From: Clostridiales bacterium
GTDB lineage: Bacteria; Bacillota; Clostridia; Christensenellales; CAG-138
DNA: 64,000 nucleotides
Reading direction: 5' to 3'
NCBI GenBank assembly: GCA_004558525.1
Contig: SFCQ01000004.1
Coordinates: forward strand, 1 to 64,000
The notes under the pieces are model-generated. The model was given only the letters and a program-made list of their open reading frames with translations, ran no database searches and was not told the origin of the DNA. The stretch's first letter is position 1; each line of letters begins with the position of its first letter. Position numbers and translations under genes: made by a program. Below are positions 17,694 to 26,928 of the stretch, piece by piece.

Positions 17694-18492
17694 CAACGCA
17701 AGCATAGCAAGGATAGTCGTAATAACCGGCGCAAGCAGCGGAATAGGGCTTGCGGCCGCAAGGCTTTTCAGGGACAGGGGGGACAGGGTATATTGCCTCA
17801 GCCGCCGCGACCCTGAGGAGAGGGACGTAACATTTATAAGAGCAGACGTTACGGACGAAGAGAGCGTGCGGCATGCCTTTGCCGAAATAGGTGAAAGGGA
17901 AGGCCATATAGACGTGCTTTTGAGCAACGCCGGAATGGGCGTTTCAGGCGCGGCGGAATGTACGTCCATGCAGGACGCTAAAAGGCAGCTTGACGTTAAC
18001 TTTTTCGGCCTGCATGCCTGCGTGCACGCCGCAGTTCCGCTCATGCGCGAGCATGGCGGCACAATACTTGCAACAAGCAGCGTTGCCGCGGTGTTCGCAA
18101 TACCGTTCCAGGCGTTTTATTCCGCGAGCAAGTTCGCGCTAAACGCGCTCATACTCGCCCTTGCAAACGAGCTTAAGCCATTCAATATAAAGGTCGCCGC
18201 GATAATGCCCGGCGATGTAAGGACGGGCTTTACCGACGCAAGGATAAAAGAAAGCGCAGGCGCCGAGCATTACGGCAGCAGCATAGATAAAAGCGTGGCC
18301 GTTATGGAGCATGACGAAAGGGGCGGCATGGGGCCGGAGATGATAGCGAAAAGGTTCGTTGCGCTCTCGCTTAAAAAGCACCCCAAGGTGCTTTCGACGG
18401 TCGGCTTACAATATAAGCTGTTCTGCTTTTTAGGCAAGGCGCTGCCGATAAGGCTTCAGAACTGGATAGTAGGAAAGATGTACATAAAATAG
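17686..18492 (+). CDS. Short-chain dehydrogenase/reductase, candidate 3-ketosphinganine reductase
   Basis: A 268-residue NAD(P)-dependent SDR. It has the cofactor motif TGASSGIG near residues 11-18, LLSNAGMG, a catalytic Ser in ATSSVAAV and YSASK with the catalytic Tyr and Lys. The C-terminus (LQYKLFCFLGKALPIRLQNW) is hydrophobic and amphipathic, as in SDRs that act on membrane lipids. It overlaps the SPT-like gene (ATG at 17686, upstream stop at 17693). Reduction of the 3-keto product of that enzyme is the economical reading; the substrate is inferred from position. Confidence 0.78.
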   Translation: MADNASIARIVVITGASSGIGLAAARLFRDRGDRVYCLSRRDPEERDVTFIRADVTDEESVRHAFAEIGEREGHIDVLLSNAGMGVSGAAECTSMQDAKRQLDVNFFGLHACVHAAVPLMREHGGTILATSSVAAVFAIPFQAFYSASKFALNALILALANELKPFNIKVAAIMPGDVRTGFTDARIKESAGAEHYGSSIDKSVAVMEHDERGGMGPEMIAKRFVALSLKKHPKVLSTVGLQYKLFCFLGKALPIRLQNWIVGKMYIK

Positions 18493-18499
18493 TTTTAAT

Positions 18500-18537
18500 G
18501 CATACCATAGGGCTTTTTGCAAGGCCCTGCGGTATGC
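18500..18537 (+). terminator. Hairpin between the SDR and acyl ligase genes
   Basis: A two-part stem, GCATACC (18500-18506) with GGTATGC (18531-18537) and AGGGC with GCCCT inside, closing on TTTTTGCAAG. There is no U tract after it, so it may attenuate or stabilise the message rather than fully terminate. The following 90 bases lack a clear promoter. Confidence 0.45.
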
Positions 18538-18627
18538 TTGAATTAAACATGGGCATAGCGGCAGTTTTGCCATGCCGATATATCATTATACCAGATTATT
18601 AAGTAATCATTCGAAGGAGAAACAGTA

Positions 18628-20392
18628 ATGGAACAGGTCAAAAAGCCATGGCTCAAATTCTGTGGCTGCGTGCCGGAATCGCTTGAATATCCGGATTGCA
18701 CCATGGCGGAGGCCGTGGAGAAGATAGCGCGGGAATATCCCAACAATATCGCCTATGACTTCATGGGCAAAAAGACGAGCTATCCCGACGCGGTAAAGGA
18801 TATTATAAAGGCTGCAAAGGCGCTTAAGGCGCTTGGCGTAAAGGAAGAGGACAGGGTCACCATATGCATGCCCAACGCCCCGCAGACGGTGTCCATGTTC
18901 TACGCCGCGAACATGGTGGGCGCTATAGCCAACATGATACACCCGCTTTCAAGTGAAAACGAGATAGCCTTCTACCTTAACGATTCAAACAGCAAGGTAG
19001 CCATAACCCTGGATCAGTTTTATCCAAAGTTTGCCGCCATCAAGCAGAAGACCGGGCTTGAAAAGCTTATAATAGCCTCCGTTGCAGATGCGCTTTCGCC
19101 AATCATGAAGCTTGGCTACACGCTTACCGAAGGCAAAAAGATAGCCAAGGTGCCTGATGTTGACTGGGTAATAAGCTGGAAGGACTTTATAAAGCAGGGC
19201 GAAAGCGTACAGGATTACCGCGTACCAAGGCGGGCGGAGCAGGGCGCTGCCATACTCTATTCCGGCGGCACCACCGGCACGACAAAGGGAATACTGCTTT
19301 CAAACCTCAACTTCAACGCGCTCGGCGCCCAGATAATCGCCACCAACCCAATGTTTGCGCCAGGGGACAAGATGCTTGCCATAATGCCCATGTTCCACGG
19401 CTTCGGCCTTGGCGTGAGCATACATTCCATGCTTGTAAACGGCGGCCGCTGCATACTTGTGCCGCGCTTTACGCCAAAGACGTATGCCGAGCTTTTGATG
19501 AAGCACAAGCCGAACTTCATAGCCGGCGTGCCTACGCTTTATGAGGCGCTGCTGAGGCTGGACGGCATAGACAAGATGGATCTGTCCTGCCTCAAGGGCA
19601 TGTTCTCCGGAGGAGACAGCCTCAGCGTTGAGCTTAAAAAGCGCATAGACAAGTTCCTAAAGGCGCACAACGCATCCATAGAGGTGCGCGAAGGCTACGG
19701 CACAACGGAATGTGTTACCGCAAGCTGCCTTACGCCATACAACATGAGCAGGGAAGGCAGCATAGGCATACCTTTCCCCGACACGTTCTACAAAATAGTC
19801 AAGGTCGGCACCACTGAGGAGCTGCCCTACGGCGAGGAAGGCGAGATTTGCCTTACCGGACCCACGGACCGCGGACACGATGCGTACGCATGCGGACGGG
19901 CTCACCTGGGTGCACACGGGCGACCTTGGCGTGATGGACGAGGACGGCTTCGTCTACTTCCGCCAGAGGATAAAGCGCATGATAGTGACGAGCGGCTACA
20001 ACGTGTATCCTTCCCAGATGGAGAATATATTCGATGCGCACGAGGCGGTGCATATGAGCTGCGTCATAGGCGTGCCGGATCCTTACAAGATACAGAAGAT
20101 AAAGGCGTTTATAGTGCTTAAGCCCGGCTTCGCCGCAAACGACGGCACAAAGAAGCAGCTGCTTGAATACTGCTCCAAGCACGTTGCGAAGTATGCCATG
20201 CCATACGATATAGAGTTCCGCGACGACCTGCCGAAGACGCTGGTCGGCAAGGTGGCCTACAGGGTGCTTGAGGAAGAGGAGCTTGCCAAGATAAAGAGCG
20301 AAAGCGCCGAAGCCGCCGAAAAAAAGGCGGAAGCCATCGAAGAAACGGCGAAGGAAATGGTTGAAGCAGGCGTTGTCAGCATAAACGCATAA
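18628..20392 (+). pseudogene. AMP-dependent acyl-CoA/acyl-ACP synthetase, interrupted by a small deletion and frameshift
   Basis: The first frame (from ATG 18628, AAGGAG upstream) encodes the N-terminal adenylation domain, with the P-loop YSGGTTGTTKG and the EGYGTTE motif, through GEICLTGPT at 19866. The rest continues one frame over from 19868 (TADTMRTHADGLTW, HTGDLGVMDEDGFVY, KRMIVTSGYNVYP, the A10 lysine in TLVGKVAY) to the stop at 20392. About 11 residues usually lie between GPT and TADT in this family, so roughly 32-35 bases seem to be missing at 19866-19868. Either this is a recent pseudogene or a sequence/assembly error. If intact it would activate a fatty acid, fitting the SPT-like operon. 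Confidence 0.82.
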
Positions 20393-20410
20393 ACGTAAAT
20401 CAGCTTATCA

Positions 20411-20440
20411 ATGGGGGCGGCGTTTGCCGCCCCATTTTGG
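20411..20440. terminator. Bidirectional terminator between acyl ligase and prs
   Basis: ATGGGGGCGGC-GTTT-GCCGCCCCAT (20411-20435) followed by TTTTGG. It lies between the convergent ligase and prs genes. Confidence 0.7.
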
Positions 20441-20521
20441 TGCCCATCAGTTGACAAAACAAAAAGCGGCGTACCGAGAATCAAACTACAGCACACCGCA
20501 ATGTAAAATTGATCTATATTA

Positions 20522-21565
20522 TTATTTATGCAGCATGTCCTTAAGGCTCATCTGCTGGGCAAAGCTTATTTCAAGCATCTTCTTGGGCGTATGCTCGAAA
20601 AGATTGCTTACCGGCTCGCGCTCGTGTATGGCCTTCACGGCTTCGGCAAACAGGGGAGCTGCGGATATTATGCGTATCTTCCTGCTGTTCGCTACCGCAG
20701 GGCAATCCACGGTATCCGTTGAAACGAGCAGCTCTATCGGGCTTTCATCTATGCGCTTCACGCCCTTTTCCTGAAGCACAACGTGCGAAAGGAATGCGTA
20801 TATCTTGTTGGCGCCCTTGTCCTTAAGCCCGTGAGCTACGTCTATAAGCGTGCCGCCGGATATGGTAAAATCGTCCACAACTATGCAGTCCTTGCCCTTA
20901 ACATCGCCTATTATCTCAAGCACCTTGGCGTTTTCGTCGTGGCCCACGCGCATCTTGTCGCCTATAGCCACCGCGCAGCCAAGCTCGTCCGCCATGGCGC
21001 GCGCCCTTTTGGCGCTGCCGGCGTCCGGAGAAACAACGACTACATCGTCCATCCTTTCGGGAGTAACTATGCCGGCATACCTTGCATATGCGGCAAGCAA
21101 GGGCTGTGCGTAAAGATGGTCAACAGGCTTTGAGAAGAAGCCCTGCACCTGCGCCGCATGAAGGTCCATGGTCAGCACACGGTCGGCTCCCGCCTGCTCC
21201 AGCATGTCCGCACACACGCGGCCGCGTATGGACACCCTTGGTTCGTCCTTTTTGTCGCCCTTAGCATAGCTGAAATACGGCATTATTACCGACACGCTGT
21301 TGGCGCTTGCGCGCTTCAAAGCATCTATGTAGAACACAAGCTCCATAAACTCGTTGTTGGGGTTGAGTCCTATGGTCTGCACAAGGTAAACATCCTTGTC
21401 CCTGATGCTTTCATTTATGCGCACGAATGTGTTGCCTTCGGAGAAGATAAGCGTGGTATTGTCGCCAACGGGGCAGCCAAGATAGTCGCACATCTTCTTC
21501 ACGAATTTGGTGCTGGCGCTGCCGCCGAATATCCTTATCTGATCACCGCGTCCAAGACCAAGCAT
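20522..21565 (-). CDS. prs: Ribose-phosphate pyrophosphokinase
   Basis: A 347-residue PRPP synthetase that makes PRPP from ribose 5-phosphate and ATP in the cytosol. The N-terminal half has TKFVKKMCDYLGC, FSEGNTFVRINESIRDKDVY and ALKRASANSVSVIMPYFSYA. The PRPP-binding loop is VVDDFTISGGTL near residue 222. The flexible loop reads KDEPRVSIRGR rather than the common RKARSREPI, marking a divergent bacterial branch. It starts at ATG 21565 after AAGGGGGA and has its own promoter at 21601-21629. It is longer than the usual 310-330 residues. Confidence 0.9.
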   Translation of the reverse strand: MLGLGRGDQIRIFGGSASTKFVKKMCDYLGCPVGDNTTLIFSEGNTFVRINESIRDKDVYLVQTIGLNPNNEFMELVFYIDALKRASANSVSVIMPYFSYAKGDKKDEPRVSIRGRVCADMLEQAGADRVLTMDLHAAQVQGFFSKPVDHLYAQPLLAAYARYAGIVTPERMDDVVVVSPDAGSAKRARAMADELGCAVAIGDKMRVGHDENAKVLEIIGDVKGKDCIVVDDFTISGGTLIDVAHGLKDKGANKIYAFLSHVVLQEKGVKRIDESPIELLVSTDTVDCPAVANSRKIRIISAAPLFAEAVKAIHEREPVSNLFEHTPKKMLEISFAQQMSLKDMLHK

Positions 21566-21943
21566 AGAGCCTTGTCCCCCTTATATGGATTTCAACAGCT
21601 ATTATAGCAAAAACCTTAGCCCTGAACAAGATTGAGATTAGCTTTTTTACATTCACGAATCTTTTCCATAAGTTAATCTTATATATAGTGAATATAAACA
21701 CGCCCTCTTGTGCATTGTCCGGCCTTATAAAAATAGGCCTGTATCCTAAGAATATGTTGGATTTCAGGCGATTTATGTAAATTGATATTTTATAAACATA
21801 CATTGCTTTTGCAGGAGAGCGCCATCCCGGCTGCGAGGGTATAAGAAAAATAACTTCTTTTGCCCAAAAGCGCCTATTATTGCCGAATGTGATGCAAAAA
21901 ATCCTGATATGGCGCATTATTGTGGCCAAGGGGGTATGTAGAG
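21566..21943. other. Divergent region between prs and the vWA-like gene
   Basis: It contains the prs promoter and about 280 bases of AT-rich DNA without a supported gene. A weak AGGCC-type dyad lies near 21720-21740, and a GGGGG ribosome site precedes the start at 21944. I do not see a clear plus-strand promoter. Confidence 0.4.
21601..21629 (-). promoter_or_regulatory. Promoter of prs
   Basis: On the minus strand TTGTTC (plus 21624-21629), 17 bases, TATAAT (plus 21601-21606), 36 bases before the prs start. Confidence 0.65.
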
Positions 21944-22753
21944 ATGAAAAAGCTTATCCTGACATGCCTGTGCGTATTGCTGGCGCTGTTCATAGTCGCC
22001 CCCGCCAATGCCGACACAGGCTCTACAGGCGAATGTAAGTATTACGTTATAGTGCTTGATGCTGCGGGCAGCCCGCCCGGCCATGAGGACGAGCCGTGGC
22101 TGATGTGGCCATGCATCAATCCGGAGCATTATTATTTCAAGCCTATTGCAGCAAATATAGCTGCCGGGAACGGCATGGAGCCTGACATCGGCGTGAGCTA
22201 CCGCTTTGAGCGCAGGTTCATAGCCGAAAAGCATGCGCTTGGCTGGAAGCCGTGGCAGAACCATTATCGCTATAAGGCTTCGGCCTATTGGCGCATCGAG
22301 CAATCCGTGCAGAACGGCTGCTATTATCCGGACAGACTCGCGCGCAGCAAGGCTAAAGCAATGGTGCATGAGCTTTGCGGCTTAAAGAATTGCTTTATAG
22401 CAATAGTCGTCATCGGCCCGACAGGCGACGAGCGCTACGATACCCGCTTTTTGACCAGCGAAGCCGAGCTGATAGACGCCATAGATACCGCCCCCTGCCC
22501 CACCGTGCGCGACAGGGCGGACGCCCTTATGCGTGCGGCGATAAAGCTGAACGATTCAGGCGCAGGCGAGGGGAACTGCGAAATAATAGTGCTAAGCTCG
22601 CACCCAAGCGACCCGGGCCCGTACGAAAGGCGGCTTAAGGAAGCAAGGCTGCTGCTTTCGGGCTGTGCCGAGGGCCGCTACATAAGCCCCATATTGCGCG
22701 TACGTGAGGATATGCGCTTTAATGTCATATTCAAGGGCATTGAAGGCGGTTAA
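21944..22753 (+). CDS. Secreted protein with degenerate von Willebrand A-like fold
   Basis: A 269-residue protein with a signal peptide (MKKLILTCLCVLLALFIVAPANA). The first strand YYVIVLDAAGS sits where a vWA domain has DxSxS, but the first serine is alanine, so the metal site looks incomplete. Further vWA-like features are the helix DRADALMRAAIKLNDS and the strand CEIIVLSSHPSDPG. There are several cysteines and an unusual Tyr/Trp-rich insertion between residues 40 and 110. ATG at 21944 follows AAGGGGG at good spacing, and the upstream in-frame start at 21920 is ignored. The fold assignment is tentative and the function unknown. Confidence 0.6.
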   Translation: MKKLILTCLCVLLALFIVAPANADTGSTGECKYYVIVLDAAGSPPGHEDEPWLMWPCINPEHYYFKPIAANIAAGNGMEPDIGVSYRFERRFIAEKHALGWKPWQNHYRYKASAYWRIEQSVQNGCYYPDRLARSKAKAMVHELCGLKNCFIAIVVIGPTGDERYDTRFLTSEAELIDAIDTAPCPTVRDRADALMRAAIKLNDSGAGEGNCEIIVLSSHPSDPGPYERRLKEARLLLSGCAEGRYISPILRVREDMRFNVIFKGIEGG

Positions 22754-22923
22754 GCGATCCCCCGTTTACAGTTTGCTAACAATTTGTTGATTCTTTGTTA
22801 AAATATGCCTCCTGCGTAAGCTGTTATAATTTAATCGTGCCTTTATCCGGCTTTTGTCTCGCTTTGATAAGGCTTTCCGCTGCTTTTTGCTTCGCATCAG
22901 TTTACAAGGGGGATATCTTTATT

Positions 22924-24384
22924 ATGGAAAAAATAAAAAGGCTGCTTATTGCCGTGCTGTGCCTGGCCGTGCTGCTCAGCGCCTGCCAGCCCACGCCGGA
23001 GCAGGAGATAGTTATACAAAAGGACATGGACAAGCTGATAGAAAGCGCCTCGGCCGGAGCTGATACGACAACAACGCCGGCTGACGCCTCAGAAGCCGCG
23101 CCCGACCTTTATGCAAGGCTCGGCGCGCCGGCAAGCTTCTCCGCGGAGGTAGTGAGCGGCGGCGGCAAGCTGTATGTATATGCAGATGCGGACGTGCTGC
23201 TGCCCAATGCCGAGCTGCCCATAGTGCGCGTAAGGCCCGCCGCGGGCTTCACCAGGGAGCAGGCCGTGCGCATGGCTGAGGTCCTTATGGGCAAAGACGC
23301 GAGCTATGTTCAATACGATTATGATAACATGACAAAAGCCGAATGTGAGCGCGAGATGGAGCGGCTGCGCTACGCCATCACAAACTGGGAGGATAAGGGC
23401 CGGCATATTTACGACATGCGCTACGATACCCGCGCGGAGGCCGAAGCGGCGCTTGCTCAGCTTACGGCAAAGGCGGCCTCGGCTCCGCAGAGCCATCCGG
23501 CTTATAGCGGCAATTTTGAATTTGAGCCCACGGAGGTGTATAGGGACGGCAAGCGCATATACAACGGCAACACCCGCCTCGACCTGTTTGCCGATAATGG
23601 CAACGGCATATACTCATACCTTGGCATACAGAATTACCGCGAGGATTTCGGCATGGTAGATGCTAAATACATACGCGACTATTCCCAGCCCATGGATACG
23701 CTCTTCGGCGCCGGCTTTACCCATTATGACGCTGGCGGCGGCCTGTCCATAACCGAGGGCGAAGCCGTTGCGGAGGCCGAAGCGGCGCTTGCCGGCATGG
23801 GTATAGAGGGCTTTGCCGTTGCGGCCTGCGCAAAGGAGAACGTGCGCACGGACCGCTGGGATTTCCTCACGGCATATCATGTCATATTCAAGCGCTGCGC
23901 AAACGGCGTTATTGAGACCTGTACCGACAAAAGGGCGTTTTCGAACGAATACAGCGAGCCCTGGGAATACGAAAGGATAGATTTTATAATAGACGATGCA
24001 GGCGTGTTCCGCTTTGAGTATAACGCGCCCTATGAGGTAGTTGAGAGCGTGCTTGACAAAACGGAGCTTTTGCCTTTTGAGAGGATAAGGGAGGTATTTG
24101 AAAGAATGATAGTCATAGTCAACAACGGCTATGATGAAAACGAGCGCATAAAAGAGGGCGATGGATTTGAACACCATATATATCATATAAGGCTTGGGCT
24201 TGCAAGCGTGCCCGAGGAGGGGCGCGAGACCGGCCTGCTCGTTCCCGCATGGGACTTCATAGGCTCCGCCTGCGCGCGCAGTGACGGCAAGGGCGACCTG
24301 TCGCAGCTTGATGAAAACGAACGCTGCTCCTTCCTTACAATAAACGCCGTAGACGGGAGCATAATCGACAGAAGCGGCTACTGA
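22924..24384 (+). CDS. Hypothetical lipoprotein, 486 aa
   Basis: A signal peptide with lipobox LLSAC (Cys21) anchors this protein to the outer face of the membrane. A short Thr/Ala linker is followed by a large globular region (about residues 60-480), rich in Asp, Glu and Tyr, with no catalytic motif that I recognise. It resembles the size and composition of DUF6034-type clostridial lipoproteins, but I cannot confirm that. The start is ATG at 22924, preceded by AAGGGGG; an ORF opening at 22795 is unlikely because it adds a non-signal extension. No terminator is obvious after it. Confidence 0.7.
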   Translation: MEKIKRLLIAVLCLAVLLSACQPTPEQEIVIQKDMDKLIESASAGADTTTTPADASEAAPDLYARLGAPASFSAEVVSGGGKLYVYADADVLLPNAELPIVRVRPAAGFTREQAVRMAEVLMGKDASYVQYDYDNMTKAECEREMERLRYAITNWEDKGRHIYDMRYDTRAEAEAALAQLTAKAASAPQSHPAYSGNFEFEPTEVYRDGKRIYNGNTRLDLFADNGNGIYSYLGIQNYREDFGMVDAKYIRDYSQPMDTLFGAGFTHYDAGGGLSITEGEAVAEAEAALAGMGIEGFAVAACAKENVRTDRWDFLTAYHVIFKRCANGVIETCTDKRAFSNEYSEPWEYERIDFIIDDAGVFRFEYNAPYEVVESVLDKTELLPFERIREVFERMIVIVNNGYDENERIKEGDGFEHHIYHIRLGLASVPEEGRETGLLVPAWDFIGSACARSDGKGDLSQLDENERCSFLTINAVDGSIIDRSGY

Positions 24385-24602
24385 GCGCCTTAAAAGGGCT
24401 AAGCGCAAAGCCCTTCAGCTATCGCGCATTTGCGTCGAGAGCCGTTGCTTCAGCGAAAAAATTACATTTTGCTTACAACCCGATAATGTTTTGATAACAT
24501 GTCTATGCGATAATGCTTAAATAAAAGCGGCGTGAGGGGAGCGCGGCCATGCGCGGCAGCCTTATCCGTTAAACCCCTTCAGGCACTTGGAAAGGAGTCC
24601 CC

Positions 24603-25397
24603 ATGCACTCGATACGCTCAAACATTCGTCAGGCGGTCACAAGCCGCGGCTTTATGCTCTCTTGCTTTGGCACCATGGCGATACTGCTCCTCTCGTGCAT
24701 GGAGGGCTTTGTTTCGGCCTTCCGTATGCTTAAGTATACAGAGTATGGCGCGCCGCTCATGTTCGGGTATCATAACGACCTCATCGTATCCGCGTTGTCG
24801 GGCGAGGCTATGACGATAACCCTGCCCATACTCGCAGCGCTGCCGTATACCACCTCTGTCACGGATGACGTAAAGTCCGGCTTTATAAAGGAGTATCTGC
24901 CCCGGACCACAATCCCGCGCTACATTTTCGGCAAGGTAATAGGCTGCGCGCTTTCCGGCGCGCTGGCGCTTATGCTCGGGCTTGCGATGGCGTTCGCCGT
25001 GGCCTCGCTCATGCTTCTGCCGCTTGAAGCTGCGCCCGCAATAACCGCCGGTGAGGCGGCGCAGGGCATACGCCTCACCATATCGCCGGTATGGGGCAAG
25101 CTTATACTGATGTTCGCGTCCGGCGCGTTTTGGGCGAGCGTCGGTATGCTCTTCTCAAACCTTACCATGAGCCGCTACATGGCCTACGCTTCGCCGTTCG
25201 TCATCTATTATGTGCTGATAATCCTGTATGAGCGTTATTTCCCGGTTGTATATGTGCTCTACCCGAAGGAGTGGCTCGCGCCCTCCTCGCTGTGGCTGTA
25301 CGGCAACGCGGGCGTGCTTATGATAGTGGCGGAGCTTACGGCGCTTGCCGGGCTTGGGGCCGGGCTTTCGGCCGGAAGGAGGCTTAGCAATGTTTAG
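24603..25397 (+). CDS. ABC-2-type transporter membrane subunit
   Basis: A 264-residue integral membrane protein with about six hydrophobic helices and the ABC-2 permease layout: N-terminal helix, extracytoplasmic loop, paired helices GKVIGCALSGALALMLGLAMAF and VAELTALAGLGAGLSAG. The start follows GGAAAGGAGTCCCC. Its stop overlaps the next permease gene by 8 bases. Together with the ATPase at 26282 it forms an exporter or membrane-remodelling ABC system of unknown substrate. Confidence 0.75.
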   Translation: MHSIRSNIRQAVTSRGFMLSCFGTMAILLLSCMEGFVSAFRMLKYTEYGAPLMFGYHNDLIVSALSGEAMTITLPILAALPYTTSVTDDVKSGFIKEYLPRTTIPRYIFGKVIGCALSGALALMLGLAMAFAVASLMLLPLEAAPAITAGEAAQGIRLTISPVWGKLILMFASGAFWASVGMLFSNLTMSRYMAYASPFVIYYVLIILYERYFPVVYVLYPKEWLAPSSLWLYGNAGVLMIVAELTALAGLGAGLSAGRRLSNV

Positions 25398-26280
25398 GAA
25401 GGCATTGGCCGTTGCAAGATACGATTTCAGGCTTTGGCATAAGAACCCGCGGATAATAATCAGCTTCTGCCTTGCGTTCGTGCTGTGCTTTCTGCTCTCG
25501 GACAAGGCGGTGAAGTTTGCAAAGGAGTACGACACCTCCATGCAGATAGTCGAGGCGTTCGTATGGACGTTTGGAGACAGCAACTCCATATTGCTCTCCT
25601 CTCTGCTGCTCCTGCTGCTTTTTGCCGATATGCCGTTCATAACCTCCGGCACTCCGTTTTATCTTATGCGCACAGACAGAAAAACGTGGCTTTTAGGCCA
25701 GACCCTCTATATAGGCGCATCGACAGCGATATATCTAATGTTCATACTCGCCGCAACCAGCCTTGTCTGTATGCGGCAAAGCTTCACCGGCAATATGTGG
25801 TCAGAGACTGCCGCGATATTGGGTTATTCCGGCGCCGGAAAGAAGGTCGCGCTGCCTGCGCTTGTAAAAACGCTTGAGATGAGCCGCCCTTATCAGTGCA
25901 TGATGACCATATTTCTGCTGATGCTTTTTTACGCGCTGCTGCTTGCTATGGTGATGCTGCTGTGTAACCTGTGGAAAGGCCAGCTCGCGGGCGTTATCGG
26001 CGCGTTTTCGTTCAGCCTGTTCGGCTTCCTGCTCAATCCGCAGACCATAAAGGCGCTGTTCCAGCTTCCCGACGAGCTTATGTATAAGGCGAACGTTGCC
26101 ATCGGCTGGTTGTCGCCATTGAATCACGCAACGTATCACATGCATAACTTTGGCTATGACCTGCTGCCGCGGCTGTGGCAAACCTATTTGATATTCGGCG
26201 CGCTTATCGCCGCGTGCTTCTTCCTCTCGCTTCGGGCGGTGAAGAGGTACAGCTTCAATTTCACGGGGACGGAGGGCTGA
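25390..26280 (+). CDS. ABC transporter permease, second membrane subunit
   Basis: A 296-residue membrane protein with about six hydrophobic segments (IIISFCLAFVLCFLL, SILLSSLLLLLLFADMPFI, IFLLMLFYALLLAMVMLL and others). ATG at 25390 lies inside the end of the previous gene and is preceded by GGAAGGAGGC. An ORF opening further upstream at 25345 is ignored. The stop is directly followed by the ATPase start two bases later, so membrane subunits and ATPase are made together. Confidence 0.75.
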   Translation: MFRKALAVARYDFRLWHKNPRIIISFCLAFVLCFLLSDKAVKFAKEYDTSMQIVEAFVWTFGDSNSILLSSLLLLLLFADMPFITSGTPFYLMRTDRKTWLLGQTLYIGASTAIYLMFILAATSLVCMRQSFTGNMWSETAAILGYSGAGKKVALPALVKTLEMSRPYQCMMTIFLLMLFYALLLAMVMLLCNLWKGQLAGVIGAFSFSLFGFLLNPQTIKALFQLPDELMYKANVAIGWLSPLNHATYHMHNFGYDLLPRLWQTYLIFGALIAACFFLSLRAVKRYSFNFTGTEG

Positions 26281-26281
26281 T

Positions 26282-26926
26282 ATGGATATTGCAATAAAAG
26301 TCGAGAATGTATCTAAGGACTTTGCCCAGGAAAGGGTGCTGCGTTCCGTCACGCGCAAGTTTGAATCGGGCTTGATACACGGCATCGTGGGCAACAACGG
26401 CTCGGGCAAAACGGTTCTTATGAAGTGCATATGCGGCTTCCTCGTGCCTACGGAGGGCAAAATAACCGTAAACGGCCAGATAGTGGGCAAGGACGTTGAT
26501 TTCCCGGGAAATATGGGACTTATAATCGAAACGCCCGGCTTTTTGCCGAACGTAAGCGGGGTGAAGAATCTTGAGATACTGGCTTCCCTCAACAAAAAGA
26601 TAGGCTTAAGCGAAATTGCCGAAGCCATACGCACGGTGGGCCTTGACCCAAAGCTCAATAAGCCGGTGGGCAAATACAGCCTCGGCATGAGGCAAAGGCT
26701 TGGCATAGCCCAGGCAATAATGGAGGACCCGAAGCTGCTTATACTCGACGAGCCGCTAAACGGCCTTGACAAGCACGGCGTCGCCGAGATGCGCACCCTG
26801 ATAAAAAGCCTTAAAGCAAAGGGCAAAACCATACTTTTGGCCAGCCACAATCAAGCCGACATCGACGAGCTTTGCGACACCGTCTGCGAGATGGACGCGG
26901 GCGTTATGACCATGCTAAGGGGGTAA
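26282..26926 (+). CDS. ABC transporter ATP-binding protein
   Basis: A 214-residue ATPase: Walker A GNNGSGKT near residue 38, signature YSLGMRQRLGIAQA near 140, Walker B LLILDEPLNGLD near 160, and the switch histidine in LASHNQADI. It is short, as drug/lantibiotic-immunity-type ABC-2 ATPases are. It follows two permease genes and is followed, two bases after its stop, by the CARDB-like membrane protein. Confidence 0.92.
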   Translation: MDIAIKVENVSKDFAQERVLRSVTRKFESGLIHGIVGNNGSGKTVLMKCICGFLVPTEGKITVNGQIVGKDVDFPGNMGLIIETPGFLPNVSGVKNLEILASLNKKIGLSEIAEAIRTVGLDPKLNKPVGKYSLGMRQRLGIAQAIMEDPKLLILDEPLNGLDKHGVAEMRTLIKSLKAKGKTILLASHNQADIDELCDTVCEMDAGVMTMLRG

Positions 26927-26928
26927 AC

